Part shown: one piece after another, positions 22,047 through 28,964 of the stretch
Layout of the letters: each line of letters opens with the position of its first letter
Position numbering within the stretch: the stretch's first letter is position 1
DNA from: a virus
Length of the DNA: 41,636 bases
Reading direction: 5' to 3' (one strand)
IMG/VR virus record: IMGVR_UViG_3300025810_001415
Coordinates: 1 to 41,636 of that record
Notes under the pieces: model-generated
The model's input: the letters and a program-made list of their open reading frames with translations, nothing else
The model's database searches: none
Told to the model about the DNA's origin: nothing
Position numbers and translations under genes: made by a program

Positions 22047-22247
22047 ATGTCAGAAGCCGACGATAAAGGTAAATTAGAAGTAAGTGTACGTATACTGGGT
22101 AATGAGCTAGTAGCATTACGCATGGATGTAGATGATTTTAAAATGAAATGGCTTGTAATGGGCGTAATTGCTATTGTAGCACTAGGTTGGGCTGCGGGTA
22201 ACTTTGGTCCAGAGCTAATTGGAATGTTTGGAGATAATAATGGGTAA
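22047..22247 (+). CDS. Small membrane-anchored coiled-coil protein (66 aa)
   Basis: Starts MSEADDKGKLEVSVRILGNE; GGAG lies 6 nt before this ATG, which is preferred to one 12 nt upstream. A short helix (about residues 10-32) is followed by one transmembrane helix (KWLVMGVIAIVALGWAAG) and a polar tail. It overlaps the next gene by 8 nt. The layout resembles small spanin-like or accessory lysis proteins, but there is no proof. Confidence 0.6.
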   Translation: MSEADDKGKLEVSVRILGNELVALRMDVDDFKMKWLVMGVIAIVALGWAAGNFGPELIGMFGDNNG

Positions 22248-22476
22248 GAAAAAACAAAGAGCAACACAAGTATCAAAAGGTGAAGTCGGCAGACCTATGA
22301 AAAGCCGCAGTAAAAATGATCCAGATTATCCAATGCGTAGAATGATCAATCAACTAAACGCTCATCGTAAAGGAAAACGTGTAATGGTTACTATAGCCAA
22401 TCCTAATCCCAACGAAACCAATAGACCTTTTATTCGTGTTCCTGCGTCTGAAATTTGGAAGAGTGTAAGACGTTGA
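22240..22476 (+). CDS. Basic hypothetical protein (78 aa)
   Basis: Starts MGKKKQRATQVSKGEVGRPM; GGAG precedes the ATG within the upstream gene. It is strongly basic (RRMINQLNAHRKGKRVMVTI) and ends in a short beta-rich part, IRVPASEIWKSVRR. Nucleic-acid or virion binding is possible. No family is recognised. Confidence 0.6.
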   Translation: MGKKKQRATQVSKGEVGRPMKSRSKNDPDYPMRRMINQLNAHRKGKRVMVTIANPNPNETNRPFIRVPASEIWKSVRR

Positions 22477-22841
22477 GCTATGTATTATTTTTTTATTTGC
22501 TACTTGTAAAACATGCCGTAGCAGATTTGTGGCTGCAAAGCAGACTCAACAATCCAAAATATGGTGATAAGAAAAACCTAACAGATCGTAAACTATGGAT
22601 ACACAGTTTGGATCACGCCGCACTAACTGCGGTGATTACACTGTTATTTGCCGGATTGTGGTGGGCAATAATTGCTGCACTGCTGGACTTTGTGCTACAC
22701 AGTGTGATTGACTGGACCAAACGTGTGTACACATTAGATAGAAAAATAACAACCAAACAAAATTTATTTTGGAAAATACAAGCTGTAGATCAAATACTAC
22801 ACTATACAACTTACTTAATTATTGTGTTACTAACAGTTTAA
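22473..22841 (+). CDS. DUF3307 family membrane protein
   Basis: A 122-aa protein with four hydrophobic segments. The family signature is the N-terminal LVKHAVADLWLQS with His and Asp in the first helix, then HSLDHAALTAVITLLF and DFVLHSVIDWTK. It probably starts at TTG (22473), overlapping the previous stop as TTGA; a longer TTG start is possible. DUF3307 proteins are common in phages and bacteria with no known function. The 3' end overlaps the convergent gene's stop. Confidence 0.7.
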   Translation: MSYVLFFYLLLVKHAVADLWLQSRLNNPKYGDKKNLTDRKLWIHSLDHAALTAVITLLFAGLWWAIIAALLDFVLHSVIDWTKRVYTLDRKITTKQNLFWKIQAVDQILHYTTYLIIVLLTV

Positions 22842-24421
22842 GTTTCACTCCAGGTCAAACTTGCATTAATACTTTGTATTGTCTGACTGCTTTGTACTGC
22901 AACACTTACAACATTGTTAGGCGGTAGTGTGACATTATATTGACTTAGATCAAAAGTACTAGTACCATTAATACCATTAATCAATATAACCAATGGTTGT
23001 TCATCTGTTGAAACATAAGTACCTGTTGTAGTAGCTTTGATAATACTACTAAAATCGCCAATTTTAGTCCATTCATTGGTTGCGTTTAGTGTACCATTTA
23101 ATATTAGGTATATTTCAATTGGATCATTGTTTTGACTAGACACACTTAATGTCTTTAGTTTTAGTTCACGTAGGTTAATTTTGCTTTGATAAATCAAGCT
23201 GTTTTTAATGCTGATCAGATTGTGTAGATTGTTTTGGTTTAAACTGGTCTTTGTACCGCTAGTAGCACTGGTTGTATAACTGTTGTCTACAATTTGTCCT
23301 TCAATTGCTGCCATCATACTTGCACCAAACACATGTGCGTCTGTTATAGTGTTAGCTGATAGATTTGCAGCAATATATCCAATTTTAAAACTAGGATTGT
23401 CCAAGTGAACGTCTGTGTTGCGATTGCTGTAATGTTCGTGATGTATAAACATCATATCACCTGTGTCAGGGTTTTCAACTGCCCAACGTATTTCACCTGC
23501 ACCTAACCAACGAAAGTTAACTTGGAAAATGTTTAATTTACTCCAATCCATGTTGATACCACTCGGACCATTGCCGTCCATGCTGTCAATATTCCAGTCT
23601 GTTTGATAAGTCCAATTTAGTGTGTGAGCAGCACCTGCTTGTGTTTCTGCAATTGTACCAGTACTACCGCCTGTGGCACTGTATGTGAATGCGCCAGCTT
23701 TTTCTCCAACACTTGTGCTTAAAAATCTAACAGTATCGTCGCATTGCTCAACAGTCCATCCTGCAAATGCATTACTTGCAATTTGTGCGGCTGTGCCAAT
23801 GGCATCATCTGCTGTAAGGCTAACAGGATAAGCAGTATCATTTAGTGTTATAGTTGCTGTACCAGAACCAGTTTGTGCAGTTACAGTGAGTGTAGCAATG
23901 TGTGCTTTACCACCATTTTGTCTCAGTATACCAAATTGATTGGTCGCTTCGTCGTATCCGATATTGAGTGCTTGTTCTTGTGCAAATAGACCAGCTCTAA
24001 GAGTAACACCTAATTGTGGATTATCATATGCGGCTGTAAATCTTGCCATTGCACCTTGACCTGGACGATAGCGAAGTATTCTGTTGCTGCGTAGTACACC
24101 ATATCCATATGGATCAGTACCTGTGTGTACTTTAAACAGTGTTCCTGTTGATTCAGAAGCGCCGCCAAATTGACTAAACTGCTGGAATTCTCTTGGATCA
24201 AATCCGTATAAGCTGTCTAATTGTATTACAGGAGTTAGAGGAACAGTAAGATTTTCTCCAAACGCACTGGTACCCGAAGGCGAACCGCCGTCGCCTGTGC
24301 TGGCTACTGTTCTTAGTACTGGTTGTCCTTGACCGTTGTATCCAAGAGCCTTGTGTATATTCAGCAGATTGGGTTCGTCGTTATGAACATAACCTGTACT
24401 ATTATCCTGCCTTACGCCCAT
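22838..24421 (-). CDS. Virion-associated beta-rich protein (tail or adhesin candidate)
   Basis: A 527-aa protein, Thr/Ser/Asn/Gly-rich with few charged residues, typical of tail-fibre or capsid-surface proteins. It starts MGVRQDNSTGYVHNDEPNLL. Residues about 170-255 look like an Ig-like or beta-sandwich insertion (ATLTVTAQTGSGTATITLND). A jelly-roll-like C-terminal part follows. It has no signal peptide. It begins 5 bp after the stop of the LamG-domain gene and is probably on the same late transcript. Exact virion position is unknown. Confidence 0.6.
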   Translation of the reverse strand: MGVRQDNSTGYVHNDEPNLLNIHKALGYNGQGQPVLRTVASTGDGGSPSGTSAFGENLTVPLTPVIQLDSLYGFDPREFQQFSQFGGASESTGTLFKVHTGTDPYGYGVLRSNRILRYRPGQGAMARFTAAYDNPQLGVTLRAGLFAQEQALNIGYDEATNQFGILRQNGGKAHIATLTVTAQTGSGTATITLNDTAYPVSLTADDAIGTAAQIASNAFAGWTVEQCDDTVRFLSTSVGEKAGAFTYSATGGSTGTIAETQAGAAHTLNWTYQTDWNIDSMDGNGPSGINMDWSKLNIFQVNFRWLGAGEIRWAVENPDTGDMMFIHHEHYSNRNTDVHLDNPSFKIGYIAANLSANTITDAHVFGASMMAAIEGQIVDNSYTTSATSGTKTSLNQNNLHNLISIKNSLIYQSKINLRELKLKTLSVSSQNNDPIEIYLILNGTLNATNEWTKIGDFSSIIKATTTGTYVSTDEQPLVILINGINGTSTFDLSQYNVTLPPNNVVSVAVQSSQTIQSINASLTWSET

Positions 24422-24425
24422 TCAA

Positions 24426-25718
24426 TTATAATCCTAGTGCCCAGTGTGTGTTGAGATACTGTTCAACATCGTCTAGTTCTGTTGAGTTTAATGCTCTGTT
24501 AAACATCAGTACTTCTGCCATACTACCTTGTAAATGTCCAACGCCGCCGCCAGCACAACCAAAATAGTAAGTTGTGTTACTACCAACTGTGGTGCTGTTA
24601 ACAGTTCCCGTAAAGTTCAAGGTTTGTGCAACTTTGTCATGTCTGAATTGAACTTTTCCACTATTACCTACACCGTTACCGTTATACACCAGTGTTAAAA
24701 TATGATAATTTGTGTCTGCTGCTACCGTGCTTACACCAGTGCCGCCATTTACTCTTGTGCAGTAATAATGAGTTCCGCCGCTGTTAACAAGTTCGATTTT
24801 CAAGTCTAGATTGTTGGTTGCTCCAAATACCTGAGCGTTTGCGATATCAGTTGTTTTGGCTACCATAAAGATAGTAAATGCACCAGCACCTGCAATTTGT
24901 GTAAATGGATTCACACTCAAGCAATCATCAACACCATCAAATTGTACAACACTCAAACTGTTGAGTTCGTTAGTTTCATATGTCGGTCTGTATGTAGCAC
25001 CACCAATTGGGTTAGCATTGTGTGCAAAGTCTGATTTGTCATTCCACTGTGTGATAGTTTGACCATCACTTGGATTGGTTGGCTGGAATTGTGTAATGTC
25101 ACTACCATCATACCAAATCTGCAAGCTGGTACTAGCATCAGCGATAATTGTAGCAATTTCACTGCCTGTTGCAATCTCATTTGTGGTTGTGTCTACTATA
25201 CCATCTGTGTTAACCACAACATCAAATGTTGATTCAAATGCCAGTGTTTGTGCTGACCCATCCAAGTCCAGTGTCCAGTTGCCGCCGCCGTCTACTGTGA
25301 GTTCACTATCAACGCCCAATGTGTATGTGGTTCCGTCGATAGTTACAGTGAGTGCGGCTGCTAGCACATCATATGTACCTGTAATTGTTGGTTGGCTAGG
25401 TGCATCAGTTTGACTGTTCACTGTGGGAACGGCAAGCACAACACCACCGGCATTGCTTACCCACGGTCTGTGTGGCTGACTGTTAAAAGTTAAATTTTCT
25501 GCAATGTTGTAAGGACCTTGGAGGTACAAACGGTCATAGGTATTCCAGTATCTAAAATAAGGTTTGGTACTGTCATTTGTGCCAGTGATAGTTCCGTCAA
25601 CTGCAACTACTTGTCCTCTGCGTTTTGCTTGGGCAATGTTGAGTTTTGCTATCTGTCTAGTTTCTTTATTTTCAATGTCTGTTCCACCTGTTAAAGTAGA
25701 TATTCCGTTTGCAGCCAT
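24426..25718 (-). CDS. Virion adhesin-like protein with LamG/concanavalin-like domain
   Basis: A 430-aa protein. The N-terminus (about residues 1-90) reads MAANGISTLTGGTDIENKET and resembles a virion attachment segment. A beta domain follows (about 100-180), then a LamG-like jelly roll (about 190-430) with SLQIWYDGSDIT, VVQFDGVDDCLSV, FTIFMVAKT, HILTLVYNG and GSMAEVLMFNRALNSTELDD. LamG domains bind glycans, so host or surface polysaccharide binding is plausible. A late box 13-20 bp upstream of the GGAG leader supports late expression. Confidence 0.7.
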   Translation of the reverse strand: MAANGISTLTGGTDIENKETRQIAKLNIAQAKRRGQVVAVDGTITGTNDSTKPYFRYWNTYDRLYLQGPYNIAENLTFNSQPHRPWVSNAGGVVLAVPTVNSQTDAPSQPTITGTYDVLAAALTVTIDGTTYTLGVDSELTVDGGGNWTLDLDGSAQTLAFESTFDVVVNTDGIVDTTTNEIATGSEIATIIADASTSLQIWYDGSDITQFQPTNPSDGQTITQWNDKSDFAHNANPIGGATYRPTYETNELNSLSVVQFDGVDDCLSVNPFTQIAGAGAFTIFMVAKTTDIANAQVFGATNNLDLKIELVNSGGTHYYCTRVNGGTGVSTVAADTNYHILTLVYNGNGVGNSGKVQFRHDKVAQTLNFTGTVNSTTVGSNTTYYFGCAGGGVGHLQGSMAEVLMFNRALNSTELDDVEQYLNTHWALGL

Positions 25719-25737
25719 GGTTATACTCCTATACTAC

Positions 25738-25745
25738 TATTTAGT
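25738..25745 (-). promoter_or_regulatory. T4-type late box before the LamG adhesin
   Basis: ACTAAATA on the minus strand, 19 bp before the ATG at 25718, with AGGAG in the short leader. The CTAAATA variant recurs in this window. Confidence 0.65.
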
Positions 25746-25760
25746 TTTTAAAAGGGGATC

Positions 25761-26102
25761 TTAGTTTTTTCTCTTGAGGAGTTTTGTTTTGAGGTCTTCA
25801 CAGGTTGCTCCGGCTGCGGTTCTTTTTTGCGTTTCTGTTTCTTTTCTTTTTCTTTGAAAGTTTTGTTGGTCTTGGCTAGGGCTTGGAAGTATCTCTTTTC
25901 CTTCTCTAAGACTTGTTCTAAGGTTAGCACTTTTGTTGCGTAAGGATTCGATTGTTTTTTGTGTGTCCATCCTCGGTGGGGGAAGAAATTGCTTCTGTGT
26001 ACCTTTCGCTTGCCTGATGCGCCTTCGAATATCACGTATTCGCTGTTCCAATCGTTCAATGTCGCTCCAATCAATGGGTTCTGTCTTAAACCATGTTAAC
26101 AT
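25761..26102 (-). CDS. Basic coiled-coil protein (113 aa), leaderless late transcript
   Basis: Starts MLTWFKTEPIDWSDIERLEQ, then a basic helix (RIRDIRRRIRQAKG), a short Pro-rich turn and a Lys/Arg/Gln-rich tail. The ATG lies 5 nt after an AATAAATA late box, which fixes the start and implies no leader. A second frame over the same DNA is open for about as long but begins only with TTG. No domain is recognised. The position between endolysin and adhesin genes suggests a virion or packaging role. Confidence 0.6.
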   Translation of the reverse strand: MLTWFKTEPIDWSDIERLEQRIRDIRRRIRQAKGTQKQFLPPPRMDTQKTIESLRNKSANLRTSLREGKEILPSPSQDQQNFQRKRKETETQKRTAAGATCEDLKTKLLKRKN

Positions 26103-26106
26103 ACAA

Positions 26107-26616
26107 CTATTTATTTTGTCTGCGTATTCCAAGTGCTCGATTGGCAGGATAAAGTTCAATGTTTACCATATTACTTTGATTTCCGCCTAGTATGCGATAG
26201 TATTTTCGATCATTTTTAAATTCAGTGCCAACATAAAAACCCACATGTCCTTTCCAGCCTTGTTCTCCTCTAGGAAATACAACAATATCTCCTGCCTCCG
26301 GATCACCTATTACAGGTTCGCCCCATTTTAAAAAACTACGGGCCATCAGTGGATATTCGCTCACACTTTCGCTGCCTGGTATATCGCTTTCACGCAATAC
26401 TGCATTCACAAATGCAGCACACCATTCGTAATGTTTAGGATCTATGCCAGTATATTCTTTGATTTCAGTTCTATTTTGGTATTCGTTTAAACCGTATTTG
26501 TCTATAGCAGTTACTACATGACCAGGTGCATTGGGTATCGATTTACCATCAACAGTTATAGTAGGGCCGCAAGCAGACACCGCAAGAACAACTGCTAGTA
26601 CACTTTTAAGTTGCAT
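26107..26616 (-). CDS. Endolysin-like lipoprotein, NlpC/P60-CHAP type
   Basis: A 169-aa protein. A signal peptide ends in the lipobox VSAC (about Cys 16), so it is probably lipid-anchored. The catalytic Cys lies in YEWCAAFVNAVL and the His in GWKGHVGFYVG, the order and spacing of cell-wall cysteine amidases (TIGR02594-like). It would cut peptide crosslinks of peptidoglycan at lysis. I chose the start MQLKSVLAVVLAV because it places the hydrophobic core at the very N-terminus. A 12-bp perfect hairpin lies just upstream. Confidence 0.72.
   Translation of the reverse strand: MQLKSVLAVVLAVSACGPTITVDGKSIPNAPGHVVTAIDKYGLNEYQNRTEIKEYTGIDPKHYEWCAAFVNAVLRESDIPGSESVSEYPLMARSFLKWGEPVIGDPEAGDIVVFPRGEQGWKGHVGFYVGTEFKNDRKYYRILGGNQSNMVNIELYPANRALGIRRQNK
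26108..26115 (-). promoter_or_regulatory. T4-type late box, leaderless arrangement
   Basis: AATAAATA on the minus strand, exactly 5 nt before the ATG at 26102. The box contains the endolysin stop codon TAG. Confidence 0.7.
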
Positions 26617-26633
26617 CACTTCTCTCACTCATG

Positions 26634-26662
26634 ACAACACCTGCAACTGGTGCAGGTGTTGT
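26634..26662 (-). promoter_or_regulatory. Perfect 12-bp hairpin upstream of the endolysin
   Basis: ACAACACCTGCA (26634-26645) and TGCAGGTGTTGT (26651-26662) form a 12-bp perfect inverted repeat with a 5-nt loop. It ends 17 nt before the endolysin ATG. There is no T-run on the minus strand, so it looks more like an mRNA-stability or translation element, or an operator, than a terminator. Confidence 0.6.
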
Positions 26663-26712
26663 ACTGTAATTACTTATGTCTTGTCTCGAATCCGCTAGTG
26701 GTTCTTTTCAAA

Positions 26713-26895
26713 CTACTTTTGTTTTAAATCAGAACCAGCAACAATTTCCCCATTATCAAGTACTTTCAGTAGTTTTAATCTAATCATACCGTCTAGTGTA
26801 CTTTCGATTCCGTTACGTTTACCTTGTGTGTAACCTAGCCAAGTGCAAAATAAACAAATTGCTACAGCTATATAAGGTTCGTATCCTACAAACAT
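26713..26895 (-). CDS. Small membrane protein (60 aa), possible holin or accessory lysis protein
   Basis: One N-terminal transmembrane helix (YIAVAICLFCTWLGYTQG, about residues 7-24), then a polar helix with KLLKVLDNGEIVAG. GGAG precedes the ATG and a good promoter lies upstream. It is immediately upstream of the endolysin on the same strand, which suits an accessory lysis role but does not prove it. Confidence 0.6.
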   Translation of the reverse strand: MFVGYEPYIAVAICLFCTWLGYTQGKRNGIESTLDGMIRLKLLKVLDNGEIVAGSDLKQK

Positions 26896-26926
26896 TGCTG
26901 GCTCCTTTCGCTTGTTGTTATACTAT

Positions 26927-26955
26927 AATATAGTATACTTATGACTGAAAGTCAA
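26927..26955 (-). promoter_or_regulatory. Host-like promoter (TTGACT-17-TATATT)
   Basis: TTGACT (26950-26955) and TATATT (26927-26932) with a 17-bp spacer, about 30 bp before the membrane-protein ATG at 26895. The -10 lies in an imperfect palindrome (TATACTATATTATAGTATA). Confidence 0.7.
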
Positions 26956-26959
26956 GAGC

Positions 26960-27706
26960 TTAGAAGCTGAAACTTAGACCAACTGTTGGTGTTAGTTCTT
27001 CTGAATCAAAGTTGTATGCTGCACCAGCTGTTACATCTGCTGCACCTAATGTCCAAGCATATTCACCACCAATGTTTTGTAGTGCGTCATCTTGATCACC
27101 GTTTAGGTAAGCTGTGATTCCACCTGTTTTAGCAACACCTTCAAATGCAAATTTTTCTGCATCTAGGTCATATGTCATTGCACCACCTATGTTGGCAGCA
27201 CCTAATGCAATACCTGCATGCTCAGCACCCAGTACCATAGCTTCACTGTCCAAGTTGTAGTCGCCTGCAACAGTTACATTACCCATTGCATAGCTACCTT
27301 GAATGTTGCTGATGTCTGTGATGTCACTGTTCCAATCAGTGAAACCCATTGCTACGGCTGCATCACCTACAGTTACTTTTACTGACTCAGTCATTGCTGG
27401 TGCTGCTAGTGTTTGCTCACCTTCTGCTCCAACAAATACACCATTGTCGTTGCCCATTGCAACACCAAGACCACTTAGCTCTGTGTCAACAGTCCATGTA
27501 TCTAATGTTAGGTCACCGCCTTCAGCAGCTTCAAAACCTAGTGCAACACCACCAGCTGCGGCTGTTACATCAACATCTACACCCAGTGTTCCGCCCCAGT
27601 CGCCTGAAGCTGTTTCAGCAAAGTCTAAACTTACTTCGCCTGCAACATCACCAAATGCTGTAGTAGCAAATGCTGTTGCAAATATGATTGCTAGTAAACT
27701 TCTCAT
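26960..27706 (-). CDS. Outer-membrane beta-barrel (porin-like) protein
   Basis: A 248-aa protein with a clear Sec signal peptide (MRSLLAIIFATAFATTAFG-D) and repeated short amphipathic strands rich in Gly, Ala and Asp. It ends EELTPTVGLSFSF, with the terminal Phe and alternating pattern used by the BAM complex to recognise outer-membrane proteins. The size suits a 10-14 strand barrel. AAGGA precedes the ATG. A late-type box at 27759-27766 lies upstream. A phage-coded porin might alter host surface permeability or block superinfection; the function is inferred. Confidence 0.75.
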   Translation of the reverse strand: MRSLLAIIFATAFATTAFGDVAGEVSLDFAETASGDWGGTLGVDVDVTAAAGGVALGFEAAEGGDLTLDTWTVDTELSGLGVAMGNDNGVFVGAEGEQTLAAPAMTESVKVTVGDAAVAMGFTDWNSDITDISNIQGSYAMGNVTVAGDYNLDSEAMVLGAEHAGIALGAANIGGAMTYDLDAEKFAFEGVAKTGGITAYLNGDQDDALQNIGGEYAWTLGAADVTAGAAYNFDSEELTPTVGLSFSF

Positions 27707-27758
27707 ATCTTTTTCCTTGTTATTATAAAAAAACAACCCATAGTGGGCTGCTCCTACA

Positions 27759-27766
27759 TATTTAAT
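27759..27766 (-). promoter_or_regulatory. Probable late box before the porin
   Basis: ATTAAATA on the minus strand. The predicted leader is about 47 nt and has a small CCCA/TGGG hairpin. An overlapping TATATT could also act as a -10, so the class is uncertain. Confidence 0.5.
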
Positions 27767-27789
27767 ATATTTGGTATGAAAAATCAATG

Positions 27790-27822
27790 GTAAAAAATAA
27801 AAAAACCACTGGTGTGGTTTTT
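27790..27822 (-). terminator. Rho-independent terminator of the tmRNA transcript
   Basis: AAAAACCAC and GTGGTTTTT (27801-27822) form a stem with a 4-nt loop, followed on the minus strand by a long T-rich run. It sits directly past the tmRNA. Confidence 0.8.
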
Positions 27823-28085
27823 GTACAACGATTCTGTTGCCAGGTTCGTTGCCAACCCCTACTTACCTAAATTAGGCAGCTAGTGCCATTTCTGGCGCAC
27901 GATTGTCATTTGCAATTGTGATTTTTGACTAATAACGCAGTCATCCGGTTAACTCCACTTCACTTTCACACCTGTCGATCCTAATTTCTCGCCCATAAAA
28001 AACACACTTATCTAAATGTGCTTATGGTGGACGAGTGCGGTACCGCCCCGCAGTCCAGTATGTGTCCACGTTGCTTCAACGCTAA
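27823..28085 (-). ncRNA. ssrA: Circularly permuted two-piece tmRNA
   Basis: Transcribed leftward. The acceptor piece comes first and ends CTCGTCC-A-CCA (28025-28035, CCA encoded). After a 30-nt spacer the coding piece begins GGGCGAG (27988-27994), which pairs with CTCGTCC as a 7-bp acceptor stem containing G3-U70, the alanine identity pair. Then come GGATCGACAGG (conserved core) and the tag frame at 27872-27913, GCA...TAA, encoding ANDNRAPEMALAA. Permuted tmRNAs are typical of alphaproteobacteria. The T-arm can be drawn TGCGG-GGCGGTA-CCGCA, whose loop lacks the usual TTC. A perfect TATAAATA late box precedes the gene, and a terminator follows. Ends are approximate. Confidence 0.93.
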
Positions 28086-28089
28086 CAGT

Positions 28090-28665
28090 TTATTTATACA
28101 GCCTTTGTTTGATAATGTCAACCGCTCTTTGACTAAGAACAATTTCATAATGATTGCGGTCCACTTGTTCGTATTCTACATCTGTTCTGCATGTCATACT
28201 TTTATAGGTAACTATACCGTCATTGCGACCACTGAGCCAAGGCACATCTCCTACAGTGGTTAGTACTTGTGTCCAAGGTATTGTGATTGGTGTGCGTCTA
28301 CTGTCTCGTATAAAACTGCTAGTAGGAGCAATGTCTCTGAACAGTTGATATCCAGGATTTAACATGCTGCCCCAACTGGCTATTTCACTACCACCAAAAG
28401 GAGTAGCAAGACTAACACACCCAACGCTGCGACCTTCAAAATGTTTTTGCAAATATGTTGCGTATATGCCACCCAAACTGTGTACAATGTAAAAGAATGA
28501 TCCTTTTTCATTTTCTAGTGTGTCATACATGACCTGCAAGTTGTCTTTTGCAGTTGTACTTTTATCATAGTTTAGGTATAAGGGTTTTTTAGCACCGATG
28601 CTTTTTTGCACAAATGCAAAACTGCGCTCACTTGCAGTGGCGCCATGTATGTATACAATCTTCAT
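28090..28665 (-). CDS. Alpha/beta-hydrolase (lipase/esterase-like), leaderless late gene
   Basis: A 191-aa protein. The oxyanion HG is in VYIHGATAS, the nucleophile in YIVHSLGGIYA (GxSxG variant HSLGG), and the probable Asp and His in SGRNDGIVTY and QVDRNHYEIV. It has no signal peptide. The ATG lies 5 nt after an ATTAAATA late box. Its last codons form the tmRNA's late box. A second lipase of another family is at 30223. Substrates are unknown; phospholipid or acyl ester attack during lysis or entry is possible. Confidence 0.8.
   Translation of the reverse strand: MKIVYIHGATASERSFAFVQKSIGAKKPLYLNYDKSTTAKDNLQVMYDTLENEKGSFFYIVHSLGGIYATYLQKHFEGRSVGCVSLATPFGGSEIASWGSMLNPGYQLFRDIAPTSSFIRDSRRTPITIPWTQVLTTVGDVPWLSGRNDGIVTYKSMTCRTDVEYEQVDRNHYEIVLSQRAVDIIKQRLYK
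28091..28098 (-). promoter_or_regulatory. Perfect T4-type late box for the tmRNA
   Basis: TATAAATA on the minus strand, made from the last two codons and stop of the hydrolase (TAT AAA TAA). The predicted +1 is 28085, just upstream of the acceptor piece. Confidence 0.75.
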
Positions 28666-28670
28666 ACTAG

Positions 28671-28678
28671 TATTTAAT
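28671..28678 (-). promoter_or_regulatory. T4-type late box, leaderless arrangement
   Basis: ATTAAATA on the minus strand, 5 nt (CTAGT) before the hydrolase ATG at 28665. The same CTAGT spacer occurs before ClpS at 35231. Confidence 0.65.
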
Positions 28679-28680
28679 AC

Positions 28681-28899
28681 TTACCAGCGAACTTCCATTT
28701 TTCTGTTGAGGTCTCGTTGTGCTTGGATTGCACTCAAACATTTAATCAATGCATTGCTTTTTGCAAAAGGTCTTTCGTATTGGTTCTTGTTTTTCCAAGT
28801 TTTGTTTTCATCTGCTTCTTTAAGAAATTCTCGATGTAGGATTTTTTTCATTAGTGTCAACTCTGCATCACTGAGTTGAGCCAGTTTGTTTGCAACCAT
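28681..28899 (-). CDS. Hypothetical 72-aa helical protein
   Basis: The start MVANKLAQLSDAELTLMKKI is set by GGAGG 5 nt upstream. The LSDAEL motif resembles the end of DUF1127-type helices, then a basic helix follows (IKCLSAIQAQRDLNRKM). A late-type TGTAAATA lies about 28 bp upstream. No family is assigned. Confidence 0.6.
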   Translation of the reverse strand: MVANKLAQLSDAELTLMKKILHREFLKEADENKTWKNKNQYERPFAKSNALIKCLSAIQAQRDLNRKMEVRW

Positions 28900-28926
28900 A
28901 GCAGCCTCCATAAATTGCTTTCAATA

Positions 28927-28934
28927 TATTTACA
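28927..28934 (-). promoter_or_regulatory. Probable late box
   Basis: TGTAAATA on the minus strand, with a predicted 22-nt leader containing GGAGG before the ATG at 28899. Confidence 0.45.
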
Positions 28935-28964
28935 AAATTGTTACAATGTTGTGCGCTAACAGAT

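Noticed and set aside
25748-26074. A long overlapping frame opposite in phase to the 113-aa basic protein
   Set aside because: It begins only with TTG and has no ribosome site, while the other frame starts with ATG exactly at the predicted late +1. The low-complexity Lys/Gln end keeps both frames open.
28018-28263. Plus-strand open frame over the tmRNA acceptor region
   Set aside because: It lies antisense to the tmRNA and the hydrolase gene and shows no protein-like pattern.
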